A stretch of 22,084 nucleotides of DNA from an uncultured Atopobium sp. Lineage in GTDB: Bacteria > Actinomycetota > Coriobacteriia > Coriobacteriales > Atopobiaceae. Under the pieces are notes generated by a model. It was not told the origin of the DNA. It did no database searches and worked only from the letters and a program-made list of their open reading frames with translations. The DNA lies in NCBI GenBank assembly GCA_900555335.1, contig USKU01000013.1, positions 1 to 22,084 on the forward strand. The letters are read 5' to 3'. Both the position numbers and the translations under genes were made by a program. Of the stretch, positions 1 to 7,349 are shown piece by piece. Position 1 is the stretch's first letter; each line of letters starts with the position of its first letter.

Positions 1-179
1 CAGCCAAGGTCTACACGGACCTCAGAGAAGGGAACATGCCCCTCAGCAGTAATTGGCGCACACGCAGAAGCCCACGTACCTCTCAAAGCCTCTGGATGAG
101 GCTCAATAACACTGGAATACGCCTCTAAGCGCTCTTCCAGAACAAAGTTTTTAGGCAAACGTGCATGTAGTGCGCGCAA
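1..179 (-). CDS. trmB: tRNA (guanine-N7-)-methyltransferase, N-terminal part (runs off window)
   Basis: This is the first ~59 codons of a minus-strand gene cut by the left edge. TrmB enzymes methylate G46 in the variable loop of tRNA using S-adenosylmethionine. The visible part reads like the N-terminal arm of the family: a basic, proline-containing start, then LEERLEAYSSVIEPHPEALRG, then a strand ending VRVDLG at the edge. VDLG would open the family's SAM-binding motif (E/DLGCGKG), but the rest is missing, so the family call is an inference. The start is a TTG (179-177): an in-frame TGA lies just upstream and GAGGAG (190-185) sits 5 nt before the TTG. No in-frame ATG or GTG exists between that stop and the TTG. 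The gene follows yfbR by 37 nt and is probably in the same operon. Confidence 0.55.
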   Translation of the reverse strand, partial: MRALHARLPKNFVLEERLEAYSSVIEPHPEALRGTWASACAPITAEGHVPFSEVRVDLG

Positions 180-216
180 AGCAACTCCTCAACAAGCAGG
201 CAAAATCAGCGTTTCT

Positions 217-834
217 TTACAAAAGCTGATCAAGCGTTTCTCCGTACGAAGGTAGGAATTCTGTCATAAAATCGCGCACTTCTGGAAGAGAATCTGCTAA
301 ATCTTCAACAACTCCACGAGTTGAGGCTTCAGCGGTAATAAATTCTGAGTTTCCAGACTGAGCCTCCTCAATACACTTAATGAGTGCTGCAATCTTATCT
401 GCAGCTTTAATAAGCTTTCTAAGATAAGCTTCACTCTCTGAAGCCTCAGCGCTGTGAGTAAGCACCTGAGCATAGGCATCTTGCAGGTCTTCTGGCAGTG
501 TGGAGAGAATGGTTTTCTCGGCACGTGCTTCTACCTGATGATATGCATCTCTAATCTCTGAATTAGCATACTTTACAGGCGTGGGCATGTCTCCGGTGAT
601 AATCTCTGATGCATCGTGATACATACCAATAAGGGCCGCGCGATCTGCGTCAAGATTTCTGTGATAGCGCACATTTGCAATAGTTGCTAGGCAGTGAGAA
701 ATAACGGCCACGTCAAGGGCGTGTTCAGCAAGACTTTCTGAGCGAGAATTGCGCATAAGCGACCAGCGCTCAATGTAGCGCATGCGAGAAATAAGTGCAA
801 AAAAGCTGGACTGCGATGAAGAATTCTGAGACAT
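217..834 (-). CDS. yfbR: HD-domain 5'-deoxynucleotidase, YfbR family
   Basis: This 205-residue HD-domain phosphohydrolase closely resembles E. coli YfbR (199 aa), which dephosphorylates deoxyribonucleoside 5'-monophosphates in the cytoplasm and helps balance dNTP pools. The metal-binding residues are visible: H38 in SLAEHALDVA, H73-D74 in MYHDASE and D146 in KAADKIAAL. The family segments RWSLMRN (near residue 23) and GDMPTPVKY (81-89) are also present. The ATG is preceded by a strong AAGGAGGGG ribosome binding site. A trmB-like gene follows 37 nt downstream. Nothing is truncated or odd. The family is confident; the exact nucleotide preference is known from the family, not from this sequence. 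Confidence 0.9.
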   Translation of the reverse strand: MSQNSSSQSSFFALISRMRYIERWSLMRNSRSESLAEHALDVAVISHCLATIANVRYHRNLDADRAALIGMYHDASEIITGDMPTPVKYANSEIRDAYHQVEARAEKTILSTLPEDLQDAYAQVLTHSAEASESEAYLRKLIKAADKIAALIKCIEEAQSGNSEFITAEASTRGVVEDLADSLPEVRDFMTEFLPSYGETLDQLL

Positions 835-997
835 TGCCCCTCCTTAATTTGTTTTCTCAACCTTACCACGGATACCGGACAAAAACTGTTTTGACACAAC
901 TATGCAATGTAGTCATAGCAAATATGAAGTAATCAAATACTTTAGATGTTTATATGAAATTATTGATATCTGAACATCCGTTCATGGGTATTTTTGC

Positions 998-1092
998 TCC
1001 GCTTACCGGCAACCATGGCTAACTTATTCCAAAGGAGTTAACCCGGGCTTACTATGCAAGTAAACCTCGTCCGTTTAAAAGAAGTGAGCGGA
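998..1092 (+). promoter_or_regulatory. Foldable 5' leader of the amidohydrolase gene (candidate riboregulator)
   Basis: The 280 bp between yfbR and the amidohydrolase contain a set of inverted repeats. An outer 9-bp stem pairs 998-1006 with 1084-1092 (one G-T pair). Inside, 1020-1024 pairs with 1036-1040 (TAACT/AGTTA), a hairpin that covers an AAAGGAG ribosome-binding-like sequence. A second hairpin pairs 1049-1053 with 1059-1063 (TTACT/AGTAA). A smaller hairpin lies upstream (971-975 with 980-984, TGAAC/GTTCA). A TTGACA hexamer at 891-896 could be a -35 box, but its -10 match is poor. A 22-codon upstream ORF starts at ATG 1053 and overlaps the amidohydrolase start, but its Shine-Dalgarno spacing (~15 nt) is long. 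No known riboswitch class is recognised. Confidence 0.35.
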
Positions 1093-1114
1093 CAACAAAG
1101 GAAGGATGGGAAAC

Positions 1115-2362
1115 ATGAGTAAGTATGCTTTTGTAGGCGGCAAGCTCGTTGACGGTACTGGCGCTGCACCAGTTGAGGACTCCCTTGTCCTTATCGATGA
1201 CGACAAGATTACCTATGCTGGTCCTCGTAAAGAGGTCCCAGAGGGATATGAGGTACGTGACGCATCTGGCCATACCGTAATGCCTGGTCTTGTTGATACA
1301 CACCTGCACTTCTCCGGCAACCTGACCGACAACGATAACGACTGGGTTATCGAGTCCGTTGCTCAGAAGCAGGCATGCGCAGTCAAGCAGGCTTATGATG
1401 CTCTTACCCACGGCCTCACCACTGTCGTTGAGATTGGCCGCAATGGTATTGCTATCCGCGACCTCGTTAACATGGGCATTATGCAGGGTCCTCGCATCTT
1501 TGCTACTGGCCTTGGCCTTTGCCGCGTTGCTGGTCATGGTGACTCTCACCACCTGCCACTGCAGATTTCCAAGGACGGACACCCTTGGGGCGACCAGGTA
1601 GACGGTCCATGGGAGCTTCGTAAGGCAATCCGTCGTCGTCTCCGTGAAGAGCCTGATGGCATCAAGATTTGGGCAACTGGTGGCGGCATTTGGCGCTGGG
1701 ACTCCGACCGTCTGCAGCTCTTCTGCACCGAGGAGATCAAGGCAATTGCTGATGAGTGCGCACTGGTAGGCATCCCTCTGTATGCTCACTCCTACAACAA
1801 CTTTGACGCTGCATATGACTGCGTCCGCTTTGGTTGCAAGCAGCTCATTCACGGCTTTGAACTTGACGAGCGCACCATGAAGCTTATGGCTGAGCAGGGA
1901 ACATACTTCACCCCAACCATCGGCTTCCTGCCAACTTGGTACGGAACTTATCCACCAGACTGGACTCCAGAGCTTGACGCATTCCCAGGCGAGACTGTTG
2001 TCGAGAAGGGCCTTGCACGCACCTACGCTAACCTGCGTAAGGCTTATGATATGGGTATCACCATTACCATCGGCTCTGACTCCTTCAGCTTTGTCACTCC
2101 TTACGGCTATGTCACTATCGACGAGATGTATGACTTTGTTGAGAAGGTTGGCATCTCCATCCTTGATACCGTTGCAGCTGCTACCTACAACGGCGCAAAG
2201 ATGCTTGGCAAGGAGAACGAGTTTGGTGCTGTCAAGGAAGGCCTCTCCGCTGATATCCTCGTAGTCAAGGGCGACGTTGCTAACAACATCCGCGACCTCA
2301 CGCCTGAGAACATGGACGTCATCATGAAGGAAGGCAAGATTATTGATCGCGGTAGCTTCTAA
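1115..2362 (+). CDS. Amidohydrolase of the imidazolonepropionase-like (COG1228) group
   Basis: This 415-residue cytoplasmic metal-dependent hydrolase is of the amidohydrolase superfamily. The expected metal ligands and landmarks are in order: H63 and H65 (VDTHLHFSG), K184 (DGIKIWATGG, the likely carboxylated lysine bridging two metals), H225 (PLYAHSYN), H246 (LIHGFEL) and D322 (TIGSDSF). The ends form the usual small beta-sandwich (YAFVGGKLVDGTG at the start, ADILVVKGD near residue 380). COG1228 includes imidazolonepropionase, prolidase-like and acyl-amino-acid hydrolases; no histidine-degradation genes are nearby, so I leave the substrate open. I chose ATG 1115 over ATG 1106 because GGAAGGA lies about 8 nt upstream of it. 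A strong terminator follows, and a COG0523 metallochaperone is next. Confidence 0.85.
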   Translation: MSKYAFVGGKLVDGTGAAPVEDSLVLIDDDKITYAGPRKEVPEGYEVRDASGHTVMPGLVDTHLHFSGNLTDNDNDWVIESVAQKQACAVKQAYDALTHGLTTVVEIGRNGIAIRDLVNMGIMQGPRIFATGLGLCRVAGHGDSHHLPLQISKDGHPWGDQVDGPWELRKAIRRRLREEPDGIKIWATGGGIWRWDSDRLQLFCTEEIKAIADECALVGIPLYAHSYNNFDAAYDCVRFGCKQLIHGFELDERTMKLMAEQGTYFTPTIGFLPTWYGTYPPDWTPELDAFPGETVVEKGLARTYANLRKAYDMGITITIGSDSFSFVTPYGYVTIDEMYDFVEKVGISILDTVAAATYNGAKMLGKENEFGAVKEGLSADILVVKGDVANNIRDLTPENMDVIMKEGKIIDRGSF

Positions 2363-2394
2363 GCTTCCTGTTCGATAATTTGTAACGCGAAGGT

Positions 2395-2431
2395 TGGGCC
2401 CTGACTCACTTAAGCGTCAGGGCCCACTTTT
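2395..2431 (+). terminator. Intrinsic terminator after the amidohydrolase gene
   Basis: A perfect 11-bp stem (2395-2405 with 2416-2426, TGGGCCCTGAC) with a 10-nt loop is followed by CTTTTA. It lies 32 nt after the stop codon and before the CobW-family gene. Confidence 0.85.
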
Positions 2432-2486
2432 ACAGGCAAGAAGTTTATTCTTTGATATAAAAGTTTGACATTTGAAGGAGCTCACT

Positions 2487-3632
2487 ATGTCTGAACCAAA
2501 GCAGGTGAAAATTGTGCTGCTTACCGGCTATTTAGGCGCAGGTAAGACCACTATTTTGAACCACATTCTCTCTAATACTGAAGGTATTCACGCAGCAGTT
2601 ATCGTCAATGATATTGGCGAGATTAACGTTGATGCTGGTCTTATTAAAGACGGCGGCTACGCTAAAGAAGGCGACGTTATTCCTCTCACTAACGGTTGCC
2701 TCTGCTGCACCCTTTCTAATGACTTGGCACTTCAGTTGGGTGATTTGGCCGATACCGAGGAGTTTGACTACATCATTATTGAGGCTTCGGGCATCTGCGA
2801 GCCAATCCCCATTACCTATAACATTTCCGCATTCTGCAATCAGAGTCAGCATGCAACTAATCACTCTCACCTCAACCTTGATAACATCGTCGCAGTTGTT
2901 GACTGTGCTCGCATGTTTGAGGAGTTCCACAACGGCGCCGATCTTCTCGACCCAGACATTGAAGAAGACGACATTGAGAACCTGCTTATTCAGCAGATTG
3001 AATTCTGCTCTACGCTGGTGCTCAACAAGACCGATCTGGTTACTCCAGAGCAGCTCCACGAGCTCAAGGCACTTGTTCGCGGCCTGCAAAAAGACGCCGT
3101 TATTGTTGAGGCGGTCAACGGTGATATTCCAATGAGCGAGCTTATCAATACGGGCCGTTTTGACTTTGACAAAGCCTACGCCTCCGCTGCCTGGATGGAT
3201 GCAATGGAGCACCCTGAGGAGCACGAGGACCCAGAGGTTTTGGAGTACGAGATTACTACCTTTGTGTATCGCCGCCGCCAGCCATTTGACCTGGACAAAC
3301 TTAATCAGTTTGTGGCTAGCTGGCCAAAGAATATCATCCGCGTCAAGGGTAGCATCTGGATTTCGCAAGACCCCGAGATGAGCTATGTATTTGAGCAGGC
3401 CGGCAAGCAGGTCCAGTTCTACGAGAATGGCATGTTCTACGCATCGCTGCCAGAGGATGAGCGAGAAACCCTTCTTGACGAGAAACCCGAGCTACGCGCA
3501 GAATGGGATGATGAACTGGGCGATCGTCAAACTAAGCTTTGCTTCATTGGACGTCATATGAACCATGAAGAAATTGAAGCCGGTCTGGATGCATGCTTGA
3601 CCGAGTATGTTCCTGACGAGTTTGATTACTAG
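2487..3632 (+). CDS. CobW/COG0523-family GTPase, putative metallochaperone
   Basis: This 381-residue G3E-family P-loop GTPase is cytoplasmic. Visible motifs are Walker A GYLGAGKTT (14-22), the family's metal-binding CxCC motif in NGCLCCT (C71, C73, C74), the switch/Walker B region IIIEASGICEP (97-106) and the guanine-specificity motif NKTD (180-183). A His-rich loop (HATNHSHLN, 122-130) lies before the fourth conserved strand, and a C-terminal CobW_C domain follows from about residue 225. COG0523 proteins deliver zinc or other metals to client enzymes; CobW itself acts in cobalamin synthesis, but no cobalamin genes are here. The start is ATG 2487, with AAGGAG 6 nt upstream; an in-frame TTG 15 nt earlier lies at that ribosome binding site and is unlikely. 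I see no clear Zur operator. The adjacent amidohydrolase is a metalloenzyme and a conceivable client. Confidence 0.85.
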   Translation: MSEPKQVKIVLLTGYLGAGKTTILNHILSNTEGIHAAVIVNDIGEINVDAGLIKDGGYAKEGDVIPLTNGCLCCTLSNDLALQLGDLADTEEFDYIIIEASGICEPIPITYNISAFCNQSQHATNHSHLNLDNIVAVVDCARMFEEFHNGADLLDPDIEEDDIENLLIQQIEFCSTLVLNKTDLVTPEQLHELKALVRGLQKDAVIVEAVNGDIPMSELINTGRFDFDKAYASAAWMDAMEHPEEHEDPEVLEYEITTFVYRRRQPFDLDKLNQFVASWPKNIIRVKGSIWISQDPEMSYVFEQAGKQVQFYENGMFYASLPEDERETLLDEKPELRAEWDDELGDRQTKLCFIGRHMNHEEIEAGLDACLTEYVPDEFDY

Positions 3633-3667
3633 CGTTTTCAGCGCCAAGAGCTCCGGCGCTTGAGACG

Positions 3668-3697
3668 AGGGACCCAGTTTATCCGGGTCCCTTTTTT
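3668..3697 (+). terminator. Intrinsic terminator after the COG0523 gene
   Basis: The stem GGGACCC (3669-3675) pairs with GGGTCCC (3685-3691), followed by six T. A separate 6-bp hairpin (AGCGCC/GGCGCT, 3640-3660) precedes it. The sirtuin ATG is only 17 nt beyond the T-run, so the sirtuin may depend on readthrough or on a promoter inside the terminator region. Confidence 0.85.
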
Positions 3698-3713
3698 AGG
3701 TTAGAGGTGCCTA

Positions 3714-4565
3714 ATGACCAAGATTGAGCAGCTTAAAGACTGGATTCAGTCATCAGATAACATTGTCTTCTTTGGTGGCGCGGGCGTGTCAACAGAAAGC
3801 GGTATTCCTGATTTTAGGGGTACTAATGGCCTGTATCGCCAGGGTGGTATCAAGGTAGAAAACATGACCATTGGACTGGGCCAAGACGGCTATGATATGG
3901 GAAAAGAAGCCTATGACCTGGGAAATGGTGTAACGGTTGACCCCGATAACGAGGAGTCTTTTGCCTACAGCAAGGCGCCGGACTTTACGCTTGAAGAGAT
4001 TTTCTCGCTTGATGTGTTTTTTGATTACCCCGCAGCGTATTACACGTATTTTAGAAACTCTCATCATTTGGGGGAGGCTCAGCCAAACATTGCTCACAAG
4101 TGGCTGGCAGACTTGGAAGCTGCGGGAAAGTTGCGTGCGGTGGTGACGCAAAACATTGACGGATTGCATCAAGCTGCTGGTAGCAATCAAGTGTTTGAAC
4201 TTCACGGCAACGAGACGCGTTTTTATTGTCCCGAGTGCGGCCACACCTATACGCTTGATCAGATTGAAGAGCAGTCGTCTGTGGTGCCGCTCTGTCAATG
4301 CGGCGCAGTTATTAGGCCTGATATCGTCTTTTATGGAGAAGGCCTTGATATGGACATGGTTTATGGTGCCTTGAACGCCATCTCTCAAGCGGAGGTCCTT
4401 GTGGTTGCAGGAAGTTCGCTGGTAGTGCAGCCTGCCGCCGGTCTTCTCGACTACTACGAGGGCAACAAAATGGCTATCATCAACGATCAACCCACGCCGT
4501 ACGATGCTCGCGCCAATCTGGTGATCAGAGACAGAATTGGCGCCGTCATAGAACAGCTCCTGTAG
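3714..4565 (+). CDS. cobB: Sir2-family NAD-dependent protein deacylase with an extended cofactor loop
   Basis: Sirtuins remove acyl groups from lysine side chains while cleaving NAD+. This 283-residue protein carries the Rossmann motif GAGVSTESGIPDFRG (22-36), the NAD/ribose motif TQNIDGLH (145-152), the catalytic histidine H164 (FELHGN), four zinc cysteines (C172, C175, C194, C196) and GSS (233-235) for NAD binding. It is longer than the usual ~240-250 residues because about 40 extra residues follow GLYRQ (roughly 43-85), where most bacterial sirtuins have a short loop leading to the EEIFS-like helix. The insert is acidic and glycine-rich (GQDGYDMGKEAYDLGNG). The start has a modest AGAGGTG ribosome binding site. 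The gene converges on the pyrophosphatase gene. Family certain; acyl preference unknown. Confidence 0.92.
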   Translation: MTKIEQLKDWIQSSDNIVFFGGAGVSTESGIPDFRGTNGLYRQGGIKVENMTIGLGQDGYDMGKEAYDLGNGVTVDPDNEESFAYSKAPDFTLEEIFSLDVFFDYPAAYYTYFRNSHHLGEAQPNIAHKWLADLEAAGKLRAVVTQNIDGLHQAAGSNQVFELHGNETRFYCPECGHTYTLDQIEEQSSVVPLCQCGAVIRPDIVFYGEGLDMDMVYGALNAISQAEVLVVAGSSLVVQPAAGLLDYYEGNKMAIINDQPTPYDARANLVIRDRIGAVIEQLL

Positions 4566-4569
4566 AAAA

Positions 4570-4601
4570 AACGCCTACCCGCAAAAGTGCAGGTAGGCGT
4601 T
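4570..4601. terminator. Bidirectional terminator between sirtuin and pyrophosphatase genes
   Basis: A perfect 10-bp stem (AACGCCTACC at 4570-4579 with 4592-4601) has a 12-nt loop. On the minus strand it is followed by TTTTTCTA, a good tail for the pyrophosphatase transcript. On the plus strand the tail is weaker (TATCATTTC). Confidence 0.8.
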
Positions 4602-4647
4602 ATCATTTCAATCAATGGCGAGAAGCACGATGTGCGAGAAACCCGTG

Positions 4648-6315
4648 CTAGTTGGCGCCTTCCTCGGCGAGCGTCTGAAGCGTTGCCATGAGAGATGGAA
4701 CAACCTGCTTCTTACGGCTGACAACACCTGGAAGAACAGCAATGTTGCCATCAACCTTTACGTTAAAGGCACGCTCGATGACATTGGCAGCATTTGCGCC
4801 GTAGAAGAGCATCTCGGTGACCTGGCTCTTAACGTCGGTGAACATGTAGAAGACCATTGGAAGCTCTTCGGACTTAGCAGCAGTCTCCAAGAATGGTCCA
4901 ACAAGTTCCTCTGCAGCTTTGCGGCTGGACTCGGTCATGAAGGAGCCCTGGCCAACGCCAAACTTTACGCCGCCACGGCTGAATACCTTGTAGTCACCGT
5001 GGAAGACTTCTTCTGCAGTACGACCAGTGAGGTCTGCGCCAGCGTCAAACATTTGCTCAGAGTAAGCGTCAATGTCTTCTCCGCAAATCTCTGCAAGCTT
5101 CTTACCAGCAACAATATCGCGCTCGGTGCAGGTAGGGGAGCGGAATGCAAGGGTGTCGGAAAGAATTGCAGAGAGCATAAGGCCAGCAATATTCTTTGGA
5201 ATCTCGATGCCATACTCGTGGTAGAGGCCATAGATGATGGTGCAGGTGCAGCCAACAGGGACGTTTCTAAAGGTAATTGGGTTGGAAGTCTCAATGGAGC
5301 CGATGCGGTGGTGATCAACAATCTCCATGATCTCGGCCTGCTCAAGACCATCAACTGCCTGAGTGCGCTCGTTGTGGTCAACAAGAATGACATGCTTTTT
5401 GCGAGGGTTCAAAAGACCAGGACCGCTGATAAGACCAGCAAAAGTGCCGTTCTCGTTGATAACAGGGAAGAAACGGTGCCTTGAGTTGGTCATTTCCTTG
5501 CGAGCATCATCAATTGCGGTGTTGACGCTGAACTTAAGGATGTCGTCAGTGAGCATCTTCTCACGTACAGGCATAGACATGATAAGCAGGCGAGCTACCT
5601 CAAAGGTATCGCGTGGAGTGCTGATAATAGCGCAGTCACGCTCCTTTGCCAGGTCAATGACGTCCTGAGCAATTGGAGCATCGCAAGAGACAATAAGGCA
5701 GGAAGCACCGTGCTCAACTGCGATAGTCTGGTTCTCATGGTTGCCAGCAACAACAATGATATCGCCAGCGTCAACAATCTCTGAAAGGGCGGAAGCGCTG
5801 GTACCAACGCGAATATTGCCCTGCTTAACAACGCCCTGAGGATCACCAAGAACCATGGTGCCATCAAGCGTAGAAACAATATTTGCATAGCTTGTCTTAG
5901 CCTTAGAGAGCAGGTTTGGCTCGGAAAGACTCATGTTTGCATTTGCAATATCTTTAACGGCAATCAGGCCGGTAAGCTCTTCTTCCTCATCAGTAACGCA
6001 GAGTGTATCAAGCTTGACGTCCTGCATAAGCTGCCAGGCAGCATAGAGGCTCATTCCAGCATCTACTTTTGGCTGAGCTTGGATTTCTGCATCTTTGATC
6101 TGAGGAGTAACCGTAGTAATAAGCTGTGGCTCTTCGAAGCCAAAGTGATTTAGGACAAACGCAGTCTCACGGTTGAGTGAGCCAGCGCGACGAGCTTCAT
6201 AGATAGGGTTATCAATCTGATTTTTGAGATACGCATAAGAAATTGCAGCACAAATGCTGTCTGTATCTGGGTTCAAATGGCCAATGATATTTACTTTACG
6301 AATTGCTTCTGCCAT
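4648..6315 (-). CDS. ppaC: Manganese-dependent inorganic pyrophosphatase (family II) with CBS-DRTGG-CBS insert
   Basis: This cytoplasmic enzyme hydrolyses pyrophosphate to two phosphates and so drives biosynthetic reactions forward. The DHH-superfamily catalytic motifs are present: GHLNPDTDS (12-20, H13, D17, D19), DHN (313-315), DHH (334-336) and the substrate-binding SRKKQ (533-537) near the C-terminus. At 555 residues it is far longer than simple family II enzymes (~310), because a regulatory insert separates the first two motifs: CBS (about 75-130), a DRTGG-like domain (about 145-240) and a second CBS (about 250-300). In characterised CBS-pyrophosphatases AMP and ADP inhibit while ATP or diadenosine polyphosphates activate; applying that here is inference. 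The ATG has GGGAGG upstream. It is transcribed alone, divergently from the MORN gene; the 250 bp between them shows no clear operator. Confidence 0.95.
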   Translation of the reverse strand: MAEAIRKVNIIGHLNPDTDSICAAISYAYLKNQIDNPIYEARRAGSLNRETAFVLNHFGFEEPQLITTVTPQIKDAEIQAQPKVDAGMSLYAAWQLMQDVKLDTLCVTDEEEELTGLIAVKDIANANMSLSEPNLLSKAKTSYANIVSTLDGTMVLGDPQGVVKQGNIRVGTSASALSEIVDAGDIIVVAGNHENQTIAVEHGASCLIVSCDAPIAQDVIDLAKERDCAIISTPRDTFEVARLLIMSMPVREKMLTDDILKFSVNTAIDDARKEMTNSRHRFFPVINENGTFAGLISGPGLLNPRKKHVILVDHNERTQAVDGLEQAEIMEIVDHHRIGSIETSNPITFRNVPVGCTCTIIYGLYHEYGIEIPKNIAGLMLSAILSDTLAFRSPTCTERDIVAGKKLAEICGEDIDAYSEQMFDAGADLTGRTAEEVFHGDYKVFSRGGVKFGVGQGSFMTESSRKAAEELVGPFLETAAKSEELPMVFYMFTDVKSQVTEMLFYGANAANVIERAFNVKVDGNIAVLPGVVSRKKQVVPSLMATLQTLAEEGAN

Positions 6316-6566
6316 CTTCGCCTCCCTGGTAATGTCGATGATGTAACTTTTTAATTAGAACACACTTTAGTAAGCACATTTTGTTTCTTTTTTAATACCA
6401 CCATGTAGTGTACCCCTCTCTCTTTTTACTTAGAACAGAAAATCGCAGAAAAACAGCGGGCGTACCTGTGAATCTGGTAAATGTGTATAGGACAAATGAC
6501 AATTCAAAAGTTGAGGGAAATTAGTACAATGAAATAGTTAACAAATCGATTGAATTGGAATACCTC

Positions 6567-7349
6567 GTGAGTTCTCCTACGCGTTTTTCTGCTAAAAAAA
6601 GAAACGCTCGTCATATGGTTAAACCAGCGCACGTCCCTGAGCCTTCATCTGAGGCAAGGGAAGTTGCACCTGTAGAAGCACCTCAGGCTTCCGTAGAGAA
6701 GGCTGATACTACGTCAAGCCCAGTGGCCTCTCTGCAGACCGCTTCTGAGCAGCTTTCGTCTGCTTTTGCATCGTTTGCGCAGCGTAAGCCTGCAGAAGAG
6801 TCCGCTACACAGCCCGCAGAAAAACCTGCAGAAAACATGCGGTCTAAAGTTGCGCCAGAAAAAAAGAAGCGCCAGAAAACGCCTCTATCTGCACGCAAAA
6901 GCATTCGTGTGGAGAAGCGTACGCGCAATCAAGCAGATCCAGAACCAGAGCAGCGCCATTCTCGCCCGGTGAGTGCGGGCAGAAGAAAGCTTGAGCTGGT
7001 AAGTGTCGTTGCAATTTTGGTGCTTGCGGTGCTCTCGATTGTTCTGGTTAACCGACCAAGTCAAAAAACGCTGGTATTCGGCGACAATCAGGTAACGTAC
7101 ACCGGCACTACCATTCAAGGAAAGATGAATGGTCAAGGCAAGATGACTTTTGAGAATGGCGATACCTACGAGGGAGAATTTGTCGACGGGTATTTCCAGG
7201 GTATGGGAACGTACACCTCAAAAGATGGCTGGACATACGAAGGTCAGTTTGTAAGAGGCCAGGCAGACGGCCAGGGAAAGCTCACTACGCAAGACAACAT
7301 TGTGTACGAAGGAACTTTTAAGCAAGGGATTTATCAAAGTGCGAATTAA
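6567..7349 (+). CDS. Membrane-anchored MORN-repeat protein
   Basis: A protein of about 260 residues with three parts. Residues 1-140 are low-complexity, rich in Ala, Pro, Glu and Lys/Arg, and probably disordered in the cytoplasm. One transmembrane helix follows (about 143-162, LELVSVVAILVLAVLSIVLV). The C-terminal ~85 residues hold about three MORN repeats (GQGKMTFENGDTYEGEF, GMGTYTSKDGWTYEGQF, GQGKLTTQDNIVYEGTF), most likely outside the cell by the positive-inside rule. Bacterial MORN repeats form beta-hairpin stacks whose function is mostly unknown. The start is uncertain: GTG 6567 has a weak GGAA 8 nt upstream, while TTG 6555 has no ribosome binding site. The 3' end overlaps the acyltransferase start by 11 nt, suggesting translational coupling and a shared envelope role. 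Confidence 0.75.
   Translation: MSSPTRFSAKKRNARHMVKPAHVPEPSSEAREVAPVEAPQASVEKADTTSSPVASLQTASEQLSSAFASFAQRKPAEESATQPAEKPAENMRSKVAPEKKKRQKTPLSARKSIRVEKRTRNQADPEPEQRHSRPVSAGRRKLELVSVVAILVLAVLSIVLVNRPSQKTLVFGDNQVTYTGTTIQGKMNGQGKMTFENGDTYEGEFVDGYFQGMGTYTSKDGWTYEGQFVRGQADGQGKLTTQDNIVYEGTFKQGIYQSAN

Noticed and set aside
1008..1030. GGCAACC and a TTCC motif suggesting a SAM-I/SAM-IV riboswitch
   Set aside because: The upstream core helices of the SAM fold and the expected spacing are absent, and the downstream gene is not a methionine/SAM gene.
1052..1852. A 266-codon open frame antisense to the amidohydrolase gene
   Set aside because: It lies wholly opposite a gene with intact catalytic motifs, has no recognisable domain and looks like a codon-bias shadow.
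2532..3368. A 278-codon open frame antisense to the COG0523 GTPase gene
   Set aside because: The sense strand carries all G3E GTPase motifs; the antisense product shows no family features.
4615..5484. A 289-codon plus-strand frame across the pyrophosphatase 3' half
   Set aside because: It overlaps essential DHH and SRKKQ coding on the minus strand and lacks any domain pattern.
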